This document shows, piece by piece, positions 16,463 through 26,265 of a stretch of 64,000 bases of DNA. Within the stretch, counting starts at the first letter, position 1. The number at the start of each line of letters is the position of its first letter. The notes beneath the pieces were generated by a model. The model was not told where the DNA came from and did no database searches. It saw only the letters and a program-made list of their open reading frames with translations. A program made the translations under genes and the position numbers. The DNA is from Desulfoplanes formicivorans (GTDB lineage: Bacteria; Desulfobacterota; Desulfovibrionia; Desulfovibrionales; Desulfomicrobiaceae), in assembly GCF_001748225.1 (NCBI RefSeq), contig NZ_BDFE01000015.1, positions 248,001-312,000 on the forward strand, given 5' to 3'.

Positions 16463-18943
16463 TTACATGACATCGTGGGCGGTACGGGCGATCAGATCAT
16501 CCTGGAGATCCTTGGACAGGTCGCAGAAGTAGGCGGAATAGCCGGCAATACGCACAATCAGGTTGCGGTACTGCTCGGGATTCTTCTGGGCCTTGATCAG
16601 GGTCTCGGCATTGATCACGTTGAACTGGATATGCCACAGGCGCAGATCACAGTAGGCTCGGATGAAGTCAACCATCTTCTGGGTACCTTCCTCGCCTTCC
16701 AGACACTTGGGAGTGAACTTGATGTTCACCAGACGGGCGGCCCGTTCACGATGGTTGAAGTTCTTGGTGGTGTAGTTGGACATGAGGATGGCGGTAGGAC
16801 CATTCTTGTCGGCACCATGGGAAGCCGAGGAACCATCGGACAGGGGGTACCAGGCTACACGGCCATTGGGAGTGGCAGAGACCACACGGCCAAAGGGAAC
16901 GTGCGAGGTAAAGGGCACATACCGGACATCCAGATGCACGCCCAGCTCATCCTGGTACTTCTCGGCAAATTCAACGCTCAGGGCATCAACATATTTACCG
17001 AGCTCATCGGCATAAGGATCATTGTTGCCATAGCAGGGAGCGGTCTTGAGCAGGGCCTGCACATCCTCATGACCCTTGAAGTCGGCCTTGCAGGCTTCAA
17101 TGACCTGCTTCATGGTCAGCTTCTTGTCCTCGAAAACCAGCTTCTTGATGGCCGCCAGGGAGTCGATGACGGTTCCGTATCCAATGACCTCAAAGTAACC
17201 AAGATCAATGCCTTCGGGCACATCGGGCTGGTGGATGTCCACACAATGCTTGCGGCAAAGGGCGTGCATGGCATCAGCCAGAGGTGCGGCAAAATGATTC
17301 TTGCGCAGGTCGATGACCCGGGCTTGCTGGGCAAAGGCGTGCTTGAGCAGATTTCTGTGCTGAATGGTGTAGGCGTTCAGGAATTCATCAAAGGTCTTGA
17401 ATTCGCAGGGATCGCCTGTGGCCGGAGCAAGCTGCTCGTCGCCGTATTTGAGCATCTTGCCGTTGTACATGACCATCTCGAGGGCCGCGGCAAAGTTGAT
17501 GTACGGGCAACCCGAGGTGTAGGTGTCGCGGTTGGGCATGCGGATCTCGGCACATCCGGAGATGGAGTAGTCGTAGATCTCCTCGAACTTGGCACCCTTG
17601 GCCAGATGCAGGGGAATGACTTCCTCGTCGTTGATCAGCTTGGGGAAACCGGAACCTTCCTTGATGGTCTCGGCGATCTCGGCCAGAAACCGCTGGGGCG
17701 CACGGGCGTGGATACGGGCAGCCAGGTCCGGATAATGGTGCGGAAATTCACGCTTGGAGCGCAGAAACAGGTAGGAAAGTTCGTTGGTGGCATCCAGGCC
17801 ATCCTTGGTCTGGCCGCCAATGGTCACGGCTTCCCAATGGGCATAGCCTTCATTGAAGTCACCGCCCTGGGGAGAAATGTACAGATCAATGAACTGGGCC
17901 ATGCCTACAAACATGCACTCGATCAGTTCCATGGCCTTGATCTCGTCCATGCGGCCTTCTTCCACGTCCTTTTTGTAGTAGGGGTAGAAGTACTGATCCA
18001 TGCGGCCGTTGGAAACAATGGTTCCAGTCTTCTGCTCCAGACGGGAGAACATCTGGGTGAACCACTGGGACTGGACAGCCTCGTGAAAGGTCTCGGCAGG
18101 ATGCTCGGGAACCTTGCGGCAGATTCTGGCCATTTCCAGAAGCTCGGCCTTGCGGGTTTCGTCCTTTTCCTCGGCAGCCTTTTTCTCGGCCAGATCAGCA
18201 TGGCGGTTGGCCCAGAGGATAATGGCGTCACAAACCGTGATGATGGCTTCGATAAAGGGCTTCTTCTCGGTGTTGTCCTTGGGAGAGAAGGGATCCAGGG
18301 CATCCAGCTTTTCCTGCATTTCTGCACGGATGCCACCGAAACCACGCTTCAGGACGACTTCGTAATCGTGTACCCACTGGAGGCAGGAACGAAAGGAAGA
18401 AGTTTCGTTGACAATGTAGCGGGAATGAAGACCGTCGGCATCGTCATAGGTCAGGGCATGGGTCTCGGGCCCAAAGGCCTTGTTCAGATCTTCATGATAT
18501 GTCTTGCCCTTCCAGTAAGGAGCGATCTCATTGATGATGATATCGGCATCTTCCTGGGTCAGGGTAAAGGGAGAATTTTCCCGGTTGGGCAATTCCTTGA
18601 CTGCCATGCCCAGAAAATCACCATCCAACTCGGGATACAGGATGCCGTAACGACCTTGGGCACCGGCGCGACCACAGAGCAGGTTATCGTCATCAATATA
18701 CACAGTGATGTTCTTGGCGATATTGTACAAGGCCTTGGCCCAACGCAGGGTCAGGTGCTGGCCTTCGGTTTCCTTCATTGATTGAGTGAAGTACAGAGCA
18801 CGTTCAACATCAATGGAAGGTGTCTGGTTTTCGATGGTTTCAAGAATTTTGAAAACGCGTTTGTGGGTTTCACGGTAGGGATTATCAAGACCTTTGATCT
18901 TGTTCTCCAGCATCTGTTCCTGGTGTGAAAGGCAGCATTCCAT
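16463..18943 (-). CDS. islA: IslA, isethionate sulfite-lyase (glycyl radical enzyme)
   Basis: IslA splits isethionate (2-hydroxyethanesulfonate) into acetaldehyde and sulfite by radical C-S cleavage, supplying sulfite for respiration. The 826-residue protein has the PFL-like fold with thiyl Cys464 in SGCAEIR and radical Gly801 in RIAGYSAY. From memory, the Bilophila enzyme uses Arg189, Gln193, Trp374, Cys468, Glu470, Arg678, Phe682 and Gly805. Here Arg185, Gln189, Trp370, Cys464, Glu466, Arg674, Phe678 and Gly801 all fall at a constant offset of four. AGGAGA precedes the ATG. A sigma-54-type promoter and activator sites lie upstream. Other glycyl radical sulfolyases (HpsG) are less likely given Gln189 and Trp370. 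Confidence 0.93.
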   Translation of the reverse strand: MECCLSHQEQMLENKIKGLDNPYRETHKRVFKILETIENQTPSIDVERALYFTQSMKETEGQHLTLRWAKALYNIAKNITVYIDDDNLLCGRAGAQGRYGILYPELDGDFLGMAVKELPNRENSPFTLTQEDADIIINEIAPYWKGKTYHEDLNKAFGPETHALTYDDADGLHSRYIVNETSSFRSCLQWVHDYEVVLKRGFGGIRAEMQEKLDALDPFSPKDNTEKKPFIEAIITVCDAIILWANRHADLAEKKAAEEKDETRKAELLEMARICRKVPEHPAETFHEAVQSQWFTQMFSRLEQKTGTIVSNGRMDQYFYPYYKKDVEEGRMDEIKAMELIECMFVGMAQFIDLYISPQGGDFNEGYAHWEAVTIGGQTKDGLDATNELSYLFLRSKREFPHHYPDLAARIHARAPQRFLAEIAETIKEGSGFPKLINDEEVIPLHLAKGAKFEEIYDYSISGCAEIRMPNRDTYTSGCPYINFAAALEMVMYNGKMLKYGDEQLAPATGDPCEFKTFDEFLNAYTIQHRNLLKHAFAQQARVIDLRKNHFAAPLADAMHALCRKHCVDIHQPDVPEGIDLGYFEVIGYGTVIDSLAAIKKLVFEDKKLTMKQVIEACKADFKGHEDVQALLKTAPCYGNNDPYADELGKYVDALSVEFAEKYQDELGVHLDVRYVPFTSHVPFGRVVSATPNGRVAWYPLSDGSSASHGADKNGPTAILMSNYTTKNFNHRERAARLVNIKFTPKCLEGEEGTQKMVDFIRAYCDLRLWHIQFNVINAETLIKAQKNPEQYRNLIVRIAGYSAYFCDLSKDLQDDLIARTAHDVM

Positions 18944-19016
18944 CCGTCTGTCTCCTATTGAATGTTGGTGTGTCAGTAAGCTGCAGTCCTTGTTGCGGAC
19001 CAGTTAGTCCCCATAA

Positions 19017-19033
19017 AGCATAGCTTGTGCCAA
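19017..19033 (-). promoter_or_regulatory. Sigma-54 promoter of islA
   Basis: Reading leftward, TTGGCAC-N6-TGCT has a perfect -24 element, ATGC as the -12 element, and exactly ten bases between GG and GC. Predicted transcription start is near 19006, about 63 bases before the islA ATG. Confidence 0.78.
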
Positions 19034-19122
19034 GAAAGACAAACAGGTACAACACGCTGAAATGAAACAACTTATTGTCTCTGCGTGCAAAAACAGCCTG
19101 CAAGGACGGCCACCTGCTGCCT

Positions 19123-19138
19123 GGTGCAGATACGCATC
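19123..19138. promoter_or_regulatory. Activator binding motif copy 1 (islA enhancer)
   Basis: GGTGC-AGATAC-GCATC matches the 16-bp motif GRTGC-N6-GCAYC shared across this locus. It lies about 120-130 bases upstream of the predicted islA start, a normal enhancer distance. Confidence 0.65.
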
Positions 19139-19188
19139 AAAACCGTGGGCAATCGATGCGTGGCAAAGCATACAAGGGGAAAACGAAA

Positions 19189-19236
19189 ATGGTGCCATTT
19201 TGCATCGGTCTGTTTGGCGATGCAAAATGGCACCAT
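19189..19236. promoter_or_regulatory. Inverted pair of activator motifs (islA enhancer)
   Basis: A perfect 19-bp inverted repeat (19189-19207 and 19218-19236, spacer 10) contains two complete copies of the 16-bp motif: GGTGC-CATTTT-GCATC at 19191-19206 and GATGC-AAAATG-GCACC at 19219-19234. Their centres are 28 bases apart and lie about 190-220 bases upstream of the predicted start. Confidence 0.75.
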
Positions 19237-19286
19237 ACTTCTTCCAGAGGCCATTCCCGTTCATGAGGTCTTGACCGCGCCCCCCC

Positions 19287-19324
19287 AAAAAAGTCCCCGG
19301 CAACACATGGCTGCCGGGGACTTT
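19287..19324 (-). terminator. Terminator of the dctP-dctQM unit
   Basis: Arms of 13 bp (19290-19302 and 19312-19324, core GTCCCCGGCA) are followed leftward by a run of six T. It lies just after the dctQM stop, separating transporter and lyase transcripts. Confidence 0.85.
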
Positions 19325-19343
19325 GGGTGTCAGGGAGGGAAGT

Positions 19344-21215
19344 CTACCCGTCAATCAGACACAGGGATATGGCGGGAATGTAGGTGATGGCCAAGAGGAC
19401 CAGAATCATCAGGGCCAGAATGGGCACAATTTGTTTGGAGATATCACCCAGTTTGACCCGGGCAACGCCAGCGGCCACGAACAGGTTCACGCCCACCGGC
19501 GGGGTGACAAACCCGATGGCCAGGTTGACGACCATGATGATACCGAAATGGATGGGGTCAACCCCGACCTTGAGCACGATGGGCAGCAGGATGGGCACCA
19601 GAATGACAATGGCGGCCAGGGCTTCCATAAAGGTACCGATGAACAGCAGCAGCACATTGATGAGCAGGAGAATGACGATCTTGCTGTTGGTCAGGCCGAG
19701 GATGAAATTGGCAATGGCCGTGGGTATCTGTTCAATGGTCATGACATTGCCGAAGACCTTGGCCATGGCCATGAGGATGATGACAATGGCCGAGGTGGAG
19801 CAGACATCCATGAAGGTCTTGACCAGATTCTGGCGATTGAGCCCCTTGTACACGAACAGCCCGACAATCAGACCGTAGAATGCAGCCACGGCTGCAGCCT
19901 CGGTGGGGGTCATCAACCCACCATAGATACCCCCGAGCACGATGACCGGGACCATAAGGGCCAGCTTGGCATTCCAGAAAGCCTTGAACACGGACTTTAT
20001 GGAACGATCCTTTTCCTCACCCATCCAGCCTTTCTTTTTGGAATAGACATAGCTGAAGCCCATGAGCACCAGGCCCGTAAGGAGGCCGGGCACGATACCG
20101 GCGATGAACAGGTTGCCGATGGAGGCCTGGGCGGCAACACCGTAGATGACAAAGGGGTTGCTGGGCGGAATCATGACCCCGATGGCACCGGCTGCGGCAA
20201 CAACGGCACAGGAAAAGAACTTGTCATAGCCGCGTTCGATCATGGCCGGAATGGTCAGGGAGCCAATGGCGGCCACGGTGGCTGGTCCGGAACCGGAAAT
20301 GGCGGCAAAAAACATGCAGGTGGCAATGGTTGCCAGGGCCATGCCTCCGGGTAGGGGGCCAAGAAGCTCGTCAGCCAGGTTCAAAAGACGGGTGGATAAC
20401 CCTCCGGCACCCATGAAGATACCTGCAGCAATGAAAAAGGGAATGGCCATGATGGGAAAACTGTCAATGGAGGTGAACGCGGTCTGGGCAATGTAGGCCA
20501 CAGGAAGCGTACCCGAAACAGTTACCGTCACCAGGGCGGCCAGCCCCAGGCTGATGCCGATGGGCACACCAATGGCAATGAACACCAAAAAGTAGCCGAA
20601 AAGCAGGGCAGGCGCACTGAACTTCACACCAATGAGCACAGGAGTGAAGAGCACGGCCGTGATGAGCACGGCAAGCAGGGAATCGTTCAGGCCGGTCTTT
20701 TGGTATTGCTGGTAGATATCCTGGCCCAGACGCAGGCACATGAGGGCAAACCCTATGGGCAAAATGGCATAGGGAATGGCATAGGAGATATTCAGGCCAG
20801 GAGCGATCTGCGGATAGTCGGTGAGGATTCTGAGCTTGTCGGCACCCAGAAAGGTCACGGCCACAGCCAGAACCAGAAAGCAGAGATCATTGACGATCCA
20901 GAAAATGCCCTGCCACCGCTCGGAAAGACGGTCAAAAAGGATGTCCACCCGGATGTTTTCCCGGTTCTTGATGGCCAGGGGAATGGCCAGATAGGAAATC
21001 CAAATGAAGATGAACCGGGCCAGTTCTTCGGACCAGGCCCCGGCACTGGCACTGCCGGTGAGTTTTGCAAGGATGTACCTGGACAGGGTCTGCCAGGTGA
21101 TGATGAAGATGATGGCCAGAAGTCCGACAAACAGAAAGGGCTTTTCAAGATTTTCGTCCAGCCAGCCCCAAAAGCCCCTGGTTTTGTGGGCGGGATCCAG
21201 TATATGTGCAAGCAT
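19344..21215 (-). CDS. Fused DctQ-DctM TRAP permease, probable isethionate transporter
   Basis: The 623-residue membrane protein joins a small DctQ-like part (~1-165, four helices, with WSEELARFIFIWISYL typical of DctQ) to a large DctM-like part (~185-620) with the hairpin-loop motifs of the family (ISGSGPATVAAIG, MIPPSNPFVIYG, GFVTPPVGVNLF). It drives Na+-coupled uptake with a periplasmic binding protein, encoded 27 bases upstream. AGGAAA precedes the ATG. Co-regulation with islA points to isethionate; known isethionate TRAP systems of desulfovibrios also have fused permeases. Taurine or another sulfonate cannot be excluded. Confidence 0.87.
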   Translation of the reverse strand: MLAHILDPAHKTRGFWGWLDENLEKPFLFVGLLAIIFIITWQTLSRYILAKLTGSASAGAWSEELARFIFIWISYLAIPLAIKNRENIRVDILFDRLSERWQGIFWIVNDLCFLVLAVAVTFLGADKLRILTDYPQIAPGLNISYAIPYAILPIGFALMCLRLGQDIYQQYQKTGLNDSLLAVLITAVLFTPVLIGVKFSAPALLFGYFLVFIAIGVPIGISLGLAALVTVTVSGTLPVAYIAQTAFTSIDSFPIMAIPFFIAAGIFMGAGGLSTRLLNLADELLGPLPGGMALATIATCMFFAAISGSGPATVAAIGSLTIPAMIERGYDKFFSCAVVAAAGAIGVMIPPSNPFVIYGVAAQASIGNLFIAGIVPGLLTGLVLMGFSYVYSKKKGWMGEEKDRSIKSVFKAFWNAKLALMVPVIVLGGIYGGLMTPTEAAAVAAFYGLIVGLFVYKGLNRQNLVKTFMDVCSTSAIVIILMAMAKVFGNVMTIEQIPTAIANFILGLTNSKIVILLLINVLLLFIGTFMEALAAIVILVPILLPIVLKVGVDPIHFGIIMVVNLAIGFVTPPVGVNLFVAAGVARVKLGDISKQIVPILALMILVLLAITYIPAISLCLIDG

Positions 21216-21242
21216 GTTGTTTCCTCGTATCTCACTAGAAAA

Positions 21243-22391
<1,149 letters not shown>

Positions 22392-22393
22392 TC

Positions 22394-22409
22394 AGCAAGA
22401 GACATACCA
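22394..22409 (-). promoter_or_regulatory. Sigma-54 promoter of dctP-dctQM
   Basis: Reading leftward, TGGTATG-N4-TTGCT has a perfect -12 element and TGG at -24, with exactly ten bases between GG and GC. Predicted start near 22383, about 43 bases before dctP. Confidence 0.72.
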
Positions 22410-22524
22410 CGGATACGTACAATCTCCAGGTTCCTGTAAAATGAAACTTTTTGCCGTTCTCTCCAGGCCCGTCCCTGTTCGGGAAGCAGAAGCCTTCAGG
22501 ACAGACAGAAACGGTGCCGTATTT

Positions 22525-22562
22525 GGTGCAAAAAAACACCAATACTTGTGCAAAAAATCACG
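22525..22562. promoter_or_regulatory. Two activator motifs (dctP enhancer, proximal pair)
   Basis: GGTGC-AAAAAA-ACACC at 22525-22540 and TGTGC-AAAAAA-TCACG at 22547-22562 resemble the locus motif GRTGC-N6-GCAYC; the second is the weakest copy. Centres are 22 bases apart, two helical turns, so both face the same side. Confidence 0.6.
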
Positions 22563-22603
22563 TTTCCCCTCAAAGCTTCCATATGCCGTACAAATAGCGT
22601 AGC

Positions 22604-22637
22604 GGTGCAAATCTGCATCCTGATGCAAAACAGCATC
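22604..22637. promoter_or_regulatory. Two activator motifs (dctP enhancer, distal pair)
   Basis: GGTGC-AAATCT-GCATC (22604-22619) and GATGC-AAAACA-GCATC (22622-22637) are full matches to the 16-bp motif, centres 18 bases apart. They lie about 220-255 bases upstream of the predicted dctP start. Confidence 0.7.
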
Positions 22638-22665
22638 TTGAGAAAATAATCACTTGGAATAACAT

Positions 22666-22699
22666 TAAAAATCCCCGAAAAACAGGGTTTCCGGGGATT
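22666..22699 (-). terminator. Terminator of the amidohydrolase gene
   Basis: Arms AATCCCCG (22670-22677) and CGGGGATT (22692-22699) form a hairpin followed leftward by a T-run. It starts about 22 bases after the amidohydrolase stop. Confidence 0.75.
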
Positions 22700-22721
22700 G
22701 TGCAGGCAACAGAATCAGCAA

Positions 22722-23558
22722 CTACATCCCGAGAATGCGGGCGGCATTGCCATACATGACCTTTTCGTACACCTCGTTTTCAAAGGGAAGATTGGCGTAT
22801 TTTTCAAGCTGTTCGCGGTAGTCGATAAAGGGGTGGGCCGAAGCAAAAAGCATCTTGTCGGCAATGAGCTCGTTGGCGGCCGTGGTGTAGGCTTCTGCAT
22901 GGGGCCAGAGTTCGTATTCGGACATCTCAATGAATACGTTTTTGTTACGCTGGGTAACGATAATGGCCTCATCCACCCAGGGATATCCACCATGGCTCAT
23001 GATGATCTTGAGCTCGGGGAAATCACGGGCCACAAAATCAATGTACCGCGGGGCAACGTGATCAATGACCGCACCCGGAACAAAACTGGCTGTTCCCGTG
23101 GTCATGATGACGGGGATCTCAAGCTCGCAGCACTTGGCGTAAAGGGGATAATACCGGGCATCATTGGGATAGATCTTGGCCAGATAGGGATCAATGGCCG
23201 CTCCCTGAATGCCGTCGTGTTGCGTCACGGCCTGCTCCAAATCACGGATGGCGGCCATGCCCTTGTGGGGGTCAATACCCCAGAAACCAATAAACTTTTC
23301 AGGGCACTTCTCACAGAATTCCAGCAGGCTGCCATTGCCATTGGCCATGGAGGCATATGTGCTTTCGCAGTCGCGTCCCGTGATAACGGCCTTGACGATA
23401 TGATTCTCGTCCATACCCTTTATGATGGCGTCAAAGGATTCGGGCTTGCATTTTTCAAAATGGATGGCCTCGCAAAGGTCCTTGAACATCTTGCTGTTGG
23501 CAATACCATTGACCACTTCCGGAGTATGGGGTCTGAATCTGAAATCAATGACGTTCAT
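22722..23558 (-). CDS. Amidohydrolase-2 family TIM-barrel protein of the isethionate locus
   Basis: The 278-residue protein belongs to the metal-dependent amidohydrolase-2/ACMSD-like family. It has the short N-terminal strand IDFRFRPHTPE (usual metal motif HxH here FRFRPH), a central VIMTTGTA strand, the IIMSHGGYPWVDE motif with conserved His, and a late ASAHPFIDYREQ segment. It lacks a signal peptide. AGGAGA lies seven bases before the ATG. It has its own sigma-54-type promoter and sits between transporter and exporter genes. Its substrate is unknown, and no isethionate pathway step known to me needs it. Confidence 0.75.
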   Translation of the reverse strand: MNVIDFRFRPHTPEVVNGIANSKMFKDLCEAIHFEKCKPESFDAIIKGMDENHIVKAVITGRDCESTYASMANGNGSLLEFCEKCPEKFIGFWGIDPHKGMAAIRDLEQAVTQHDGIQGAAIDPYLAKIYPNDARYYPLYAKCCELEIPVIMTTGTASFVPGAVIDHVAPRYIDFVARDFPELKIIMSHGGYPWVDEAIIVTQRNKNVFIEMSEYELWPHAEAYTTAANELIADKMLFASAHPFIDYREQLEKYANLPFENEVYEKVMYGNAARILGM

Positions 23559-23603
23559 GGAAATATCTCCTGTTAAGTTTTCACATTGAATGCTGCACCC
23601 GAT

Positions 23604-23620
23604 AGCAAGGTTGATACCAA
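23604..23620 (-). promoter_or_regulatory. Sigma-54 promoter of the amidohydrolase
   Basis: Reading leftward, TTGGTAT-N5-TTGCT has a perfect -12 element with exactly ten bases between GG and GC. It closely resembles the dctP promoter. Predicted start near 23593, about 35 bases before the ATG. Confidence 0.72.
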
Positions 23621-23690
23621 AAGCAGCACTCAATCCCGGCCTGTTTTTTGCTGACAAAAAGGTCGTTACGGGTCCATCCGGTTTCCATGC

Positions 23691-23706
23691 CGCGCCTGCC
23701 TGCACC
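23691..23706 (-). promoter_or_regulatory. Weak activator motif (amidohydrolase enhancer candidate)
   Basis: GGTGC-AGGCAG-GCGCG, read leftward, matches eight of ten specified positions of the locus motif and lies about 105 bases upstream of the predicted start. No stronger copy was found in 23621-23883. Confidence 0.35.
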
Positions 23707-23883
23707 TGTCCGGGACCATGAGCCCGGCATGTCCCTTCCCCTCAAAACAGTGGGATTCGACAGCCTGACCCAGGCAAGAAACCGACGTGCCGCAGTACGC
23801 CAGCCCTGCTGCTGAGAAGGGGCCAGCACACGGACACGCACGCCCGTACCGAAGCAACCCTTTTTTGCAGCGAGAAAATAGCC

Positions 23884-24621
23884 ATGGGATTATTTGTGTT
23901 CTGTGCCGCCTGGTTCATTGCCGGGTTTGTGAATCATGTTGTGGGCCTGGGAGCGGCCATGGTGGCCATGCCCATTGCGGTTCATTTCATGCCCCTGAAT
24001 CTGGCCGTTCCCAGCTCCACGCTGATCGTTCTGGTGCTGAACATGCAACTGGCCTGGACCTACCGGCAGAGCATTCGCTGGGAACATCTGCTCTATGTCC
24101 TGATGGGGGGAATGGTGGGAGCCATTGGGGGTATAGCCCTTGTTACGTCCTTTCATGACGAGAGTCTGGAAAGGTTGATGGGAATGTTTCTCATCGCCTA
24201 TGCGGTGTACTCCCTGTTTTTCGAGAAAAAGGAACCCCAAGGTGTTTACCCTGTGTGGGGCATACCAACGGGCATCTGCTCCACCTTTTTGGGCACGGCC
24301 TTTGGATTCAACGGGCCACCTCTGGCGATTTTTGCCACCCTTTCCGGCTGGAGCGCCGACGAGGCCAAGGGGTTTCTCGGGGCTTCATTCATCATCACCT
24401 GCAGTGCCATTATCACCGGGCAGACATTGGCCGGATTGCAAACCGGGCAGACCCTGCTCAACTTCGCCCTGGCCTGTCCGGCATCTCTTGTGGGAGGCCT
24501 CATGGGAATACGCTTTTCCAGACGGTTCTTCCGCACATCCAACCGCAAACTCCTGCTGGGCGTCCTCTTGTTTGCCGGCATTTCCCTGGTCATGCCTCTT
24601 TCCAAGGAGCTGTTTCAATGA
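23884..24621 (+). CDS. TauE/SafE-family membrane protein, probable sulfite exporter
   Basis: The 245-residue protein has about eight hydrophobic segments and the TauE/SafE repeat features: a GFVNHVVGLGAAMVAMPI opening and, after the midpoint, a second repeat FLGTAFGFNGPPLAIF. Members export sulfite or sulfoacetate or import small anions. Sulfite is the product of the neighbouring lyase, so relief of sulfite excess is a reasonable role. Its stop overlaps the start of the sigma-54 activator gene (ATGA), making the two a coupled pair. The ribosome site is weak. Confidence 0.82.
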   Translation: MGLFVFCAAWFIAGFVNHVVGLGAAMVAMPIAVHFMPLNLAVPSSTLIVLVLNMQLAWTYRQSIRWEHLLYVLMGGMVGAIGGIALVTSFHDESLERLMGMFLIAYAVYSLFFEKKEPQGVYPVWGIPTGICSTFLGTAFGFNGPPLAIFATLSGWSADEAKGFLGASFIITCSAIITGQTLAGLQTGQTLLNFALACPASLVGGLMGIRFSRRFFRTSNRKLLLGVLLFAGISLVMPLSKELFQ

Positions 24622-26060
24622 ATCTGAATCTCAACAGACATCGACACCACATCCTTCAAGAACGCAAAAGCCTCATTGCCACCTACCTGTGCAATGTGTT
24701 CGACACGCTCAATGACGGATTGTACATCACGGATAAAAACGGAGTGACCCTGGCGGTGAACTCCATGTACGAGAATCTCACGGGGCTGAAAGCCGAGGAT
24801 CTGCTGGGGAAAAATGTTGCCGAGCTGGTGGAAACAGGGATTTTCGACCTGGCCCTCAACCCCGAGGTCGTTCAGAAGAAAAAAACCGTCACAGCCGTGC
24901 AGGTCAACCGCAAGACACGCAAGGTGGTCCTGATTGCCCATCCCATATTCGACTATGACGATGATGTGGAAATGGTGGTCACCTATGTCCGGGATATTGC
25001 CCTCATCTCCCAGCTCAAGGACCAGGTAGCTGCCCAGCGCCAGCTCATTGATTCCTTTCAAATGTCCATCAAGCAGGACAACTCGTCCCTGTACCTGACC
25101 CCCAAAAGCGCCATCATGCGGCAATTGTTCAAACAGGTACGCAAGGTGGCCAAGACTGATGCAACGGTCCTGTATCTGGGCGAAACCGGCGTGGGCAAGG
25201 ATGTCATGGCCAAGGAACTGCACAGGAACAGCCCGCGCAAGGACAAATCATTCTTCAAGGTCGATTGCACCTGTATCCCGGAAAACCTCATCGAGTCGGA
25301 ACTCTTTGGCTATGCTCCGGGGGCCTTTTCCGGAGCCGATTCCAGGGGCAAACTGGGACTCTTTGAAATGGCGGACAAGGGAACCCTGTTTCTCGACGAA
25401 ATCGGCGAGCTGCCTCTGGCCATGCAGGGCAAGCTGCTTCGGGTCCTGCAGGACGGCGACATCCAGCGGATAGGCGCCACCACCACCAAAAAAATCAATG
25501 TCCGGATCATTGCAGCCACCAATCGTAACCTGGCCGAAGAAGTGAAAAAGGGAAACTTCAGAAGCGATCTCTTTTACCGGCTGCGCGTGGCGGTCATCAA
25601 CATCCCCCCTTTGCGGGAACGGGGAGAGGATCTTTTCGAGCTCATCTATTTTTTCATCAAACAGTTCAACAGGCGCTACAAACGGCAGGTCACCCTTTCC
25701 TCCATGGCCGAAGAAACCATGCTCAACTACGCCTGGCCCGGCAATCTGCGTGAACTGGAAAATCTGATCCACAGCCTGGTTGTCACCTGTGACAACAACA
25801 AGATTCAGGTGGAAGATCTCCCGGCGGCCATGGTGGCCAAAAGCACGGTGGACAATACATGCCGAGCCCTCAACATGGGACTGGAGGATTTCAGCGGCAA
25901 GAGTTTCAAGGACATTGTCACGGAATTCGAAACCCAGATTCTCAAAAACGCCGTTTCGGTCTACGGATCCATTCCCAAGGCAGCCAAGGCCCTGGACCTG
26001 AACCGGAGCACGGTGTTTCGCAAACTGCAAAAGGCCGGATTCACGGAAGTTGACACCTAA
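24618..26060 (+). CDS. Sigma-54-dependent activator (PAS-AAA-Fis), probable regulator of the isethionate locus
   Basis: The 480-residue protein has an N-terminal PAS domain (~22-130), an AAA+ ATPase domain with Walker A GETGVGKD at 188-195, a sigma-54 contact loop GAFSGA at 235-240 and Walker B LFLDE, and a Fis-type helix-turn-helix at the end (SIPKAAKALDLNRSTVFRKLQKAG). The contact loop has Ser for the usual Thr. No receiver domain is present, so a ligand or redox cue sensed by PAS probably controls it. It is coupled to the exporter gene and is the only sigma-54 activator of the locus, making it the likely reader of the 16-bp motifs. Confidence 0.9.
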   Translation: MNLNLNRHRHHILQERKSLIATYLCNVFDTLNDGLYITDKNGVTLAVNSMYENLTGLKAEDLLGKNVAELVETGIFDLALNPEVVQKKKTVTAVQVNRKTRKVVLIAHPIFDYDDDVEMVVTYVRDIALISQLKDQVAAQRQLIDSFQMSIKQDNSSLYLTPKSAIMRQLFKQVRKVAKTDATVLYLGETGVGKDVMAKELHRNSPRKDKSFFKVDCTCIPENLIESELFGYAPGAFSGADSRGKLGLFEMADKGTLFLDEIGELPLAMQGKLLRVLQDGDIQRIGATTTKKINVRIIAATNRNLAEEVKKGNFRSDLFYRLRVAVINIPPLRERGEDLFELIYFFIKQFNRRYKRQVTLSSMAEETMLNYAWPGNLRELENLIHSLVVTCDNNKIQVEDLPAAMVAKSTVDNTCRALNMGLEDFSGKSFKDIVTEFETQILKNAVSVYGSIPKAAKALDLNRSTVFRKLQKAGFTEVDT

Positions 26061-26189
26061 AACACAGCCGGGTCCTCACGTTGAGGGAACGGAACTCTCG
26101 GACCGACATGAAAATTGTGGGTACACGACCTTTTTGATTCATGGGTCAATGTTTCAGACTGAGGAAAAAAACCCGCGGATATCCCCACA

Positions 26190-26237
26190 AAGCCATAACG
26201 CCCCTGTTCTGCCGGCAGAACAGGGGCGTTATGGCTT
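26190..26237. terminator. Bidirectional terminator after the sigma-54 activator
   Basis: A perfect 24-bp inverted repeat without spacer (26190-26213 and 26214-26237, core CGCCCCTGTTCTGCC) lies between convergent genes. Flanking T-runs are poor. Confidence 0.75.
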
Positions 26238-26265
26238 GTGTCATGTGCGACGAGAAAAATTCGAA

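Noticed and set aside
16436-18781. A very long open frame (about 780 codons) antisense to islA
   Set aside because: It lies exactly opposite a gene with complete active-site conservation; its product resembles no domain and reflects codon bias. Similar long antisense frames opposite ybhF (9626-11530) and tmcB were dropped for the same reason.
19191-19206. Sigma-54-like element inside the enhancer repeat of islA
   Set aside because: GG to GC spacing is nine, and it points away from or lies too far from islA; the well-spaced element at 19017-19033 is preferred.
22521-22542. A -24/-12-like element on the minus strand within the TTGGTG...CACCAA repeat
   Set aside because: Only nine bases separate GG and GC instead of ten; the same sequence is better explained as an activator motif.
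23559-23883. A clear promoter for the exporter-activator pair
   Set aside because: No TATAAT-like or -24/-12 element with acceptable spacing was found on the plus strand.
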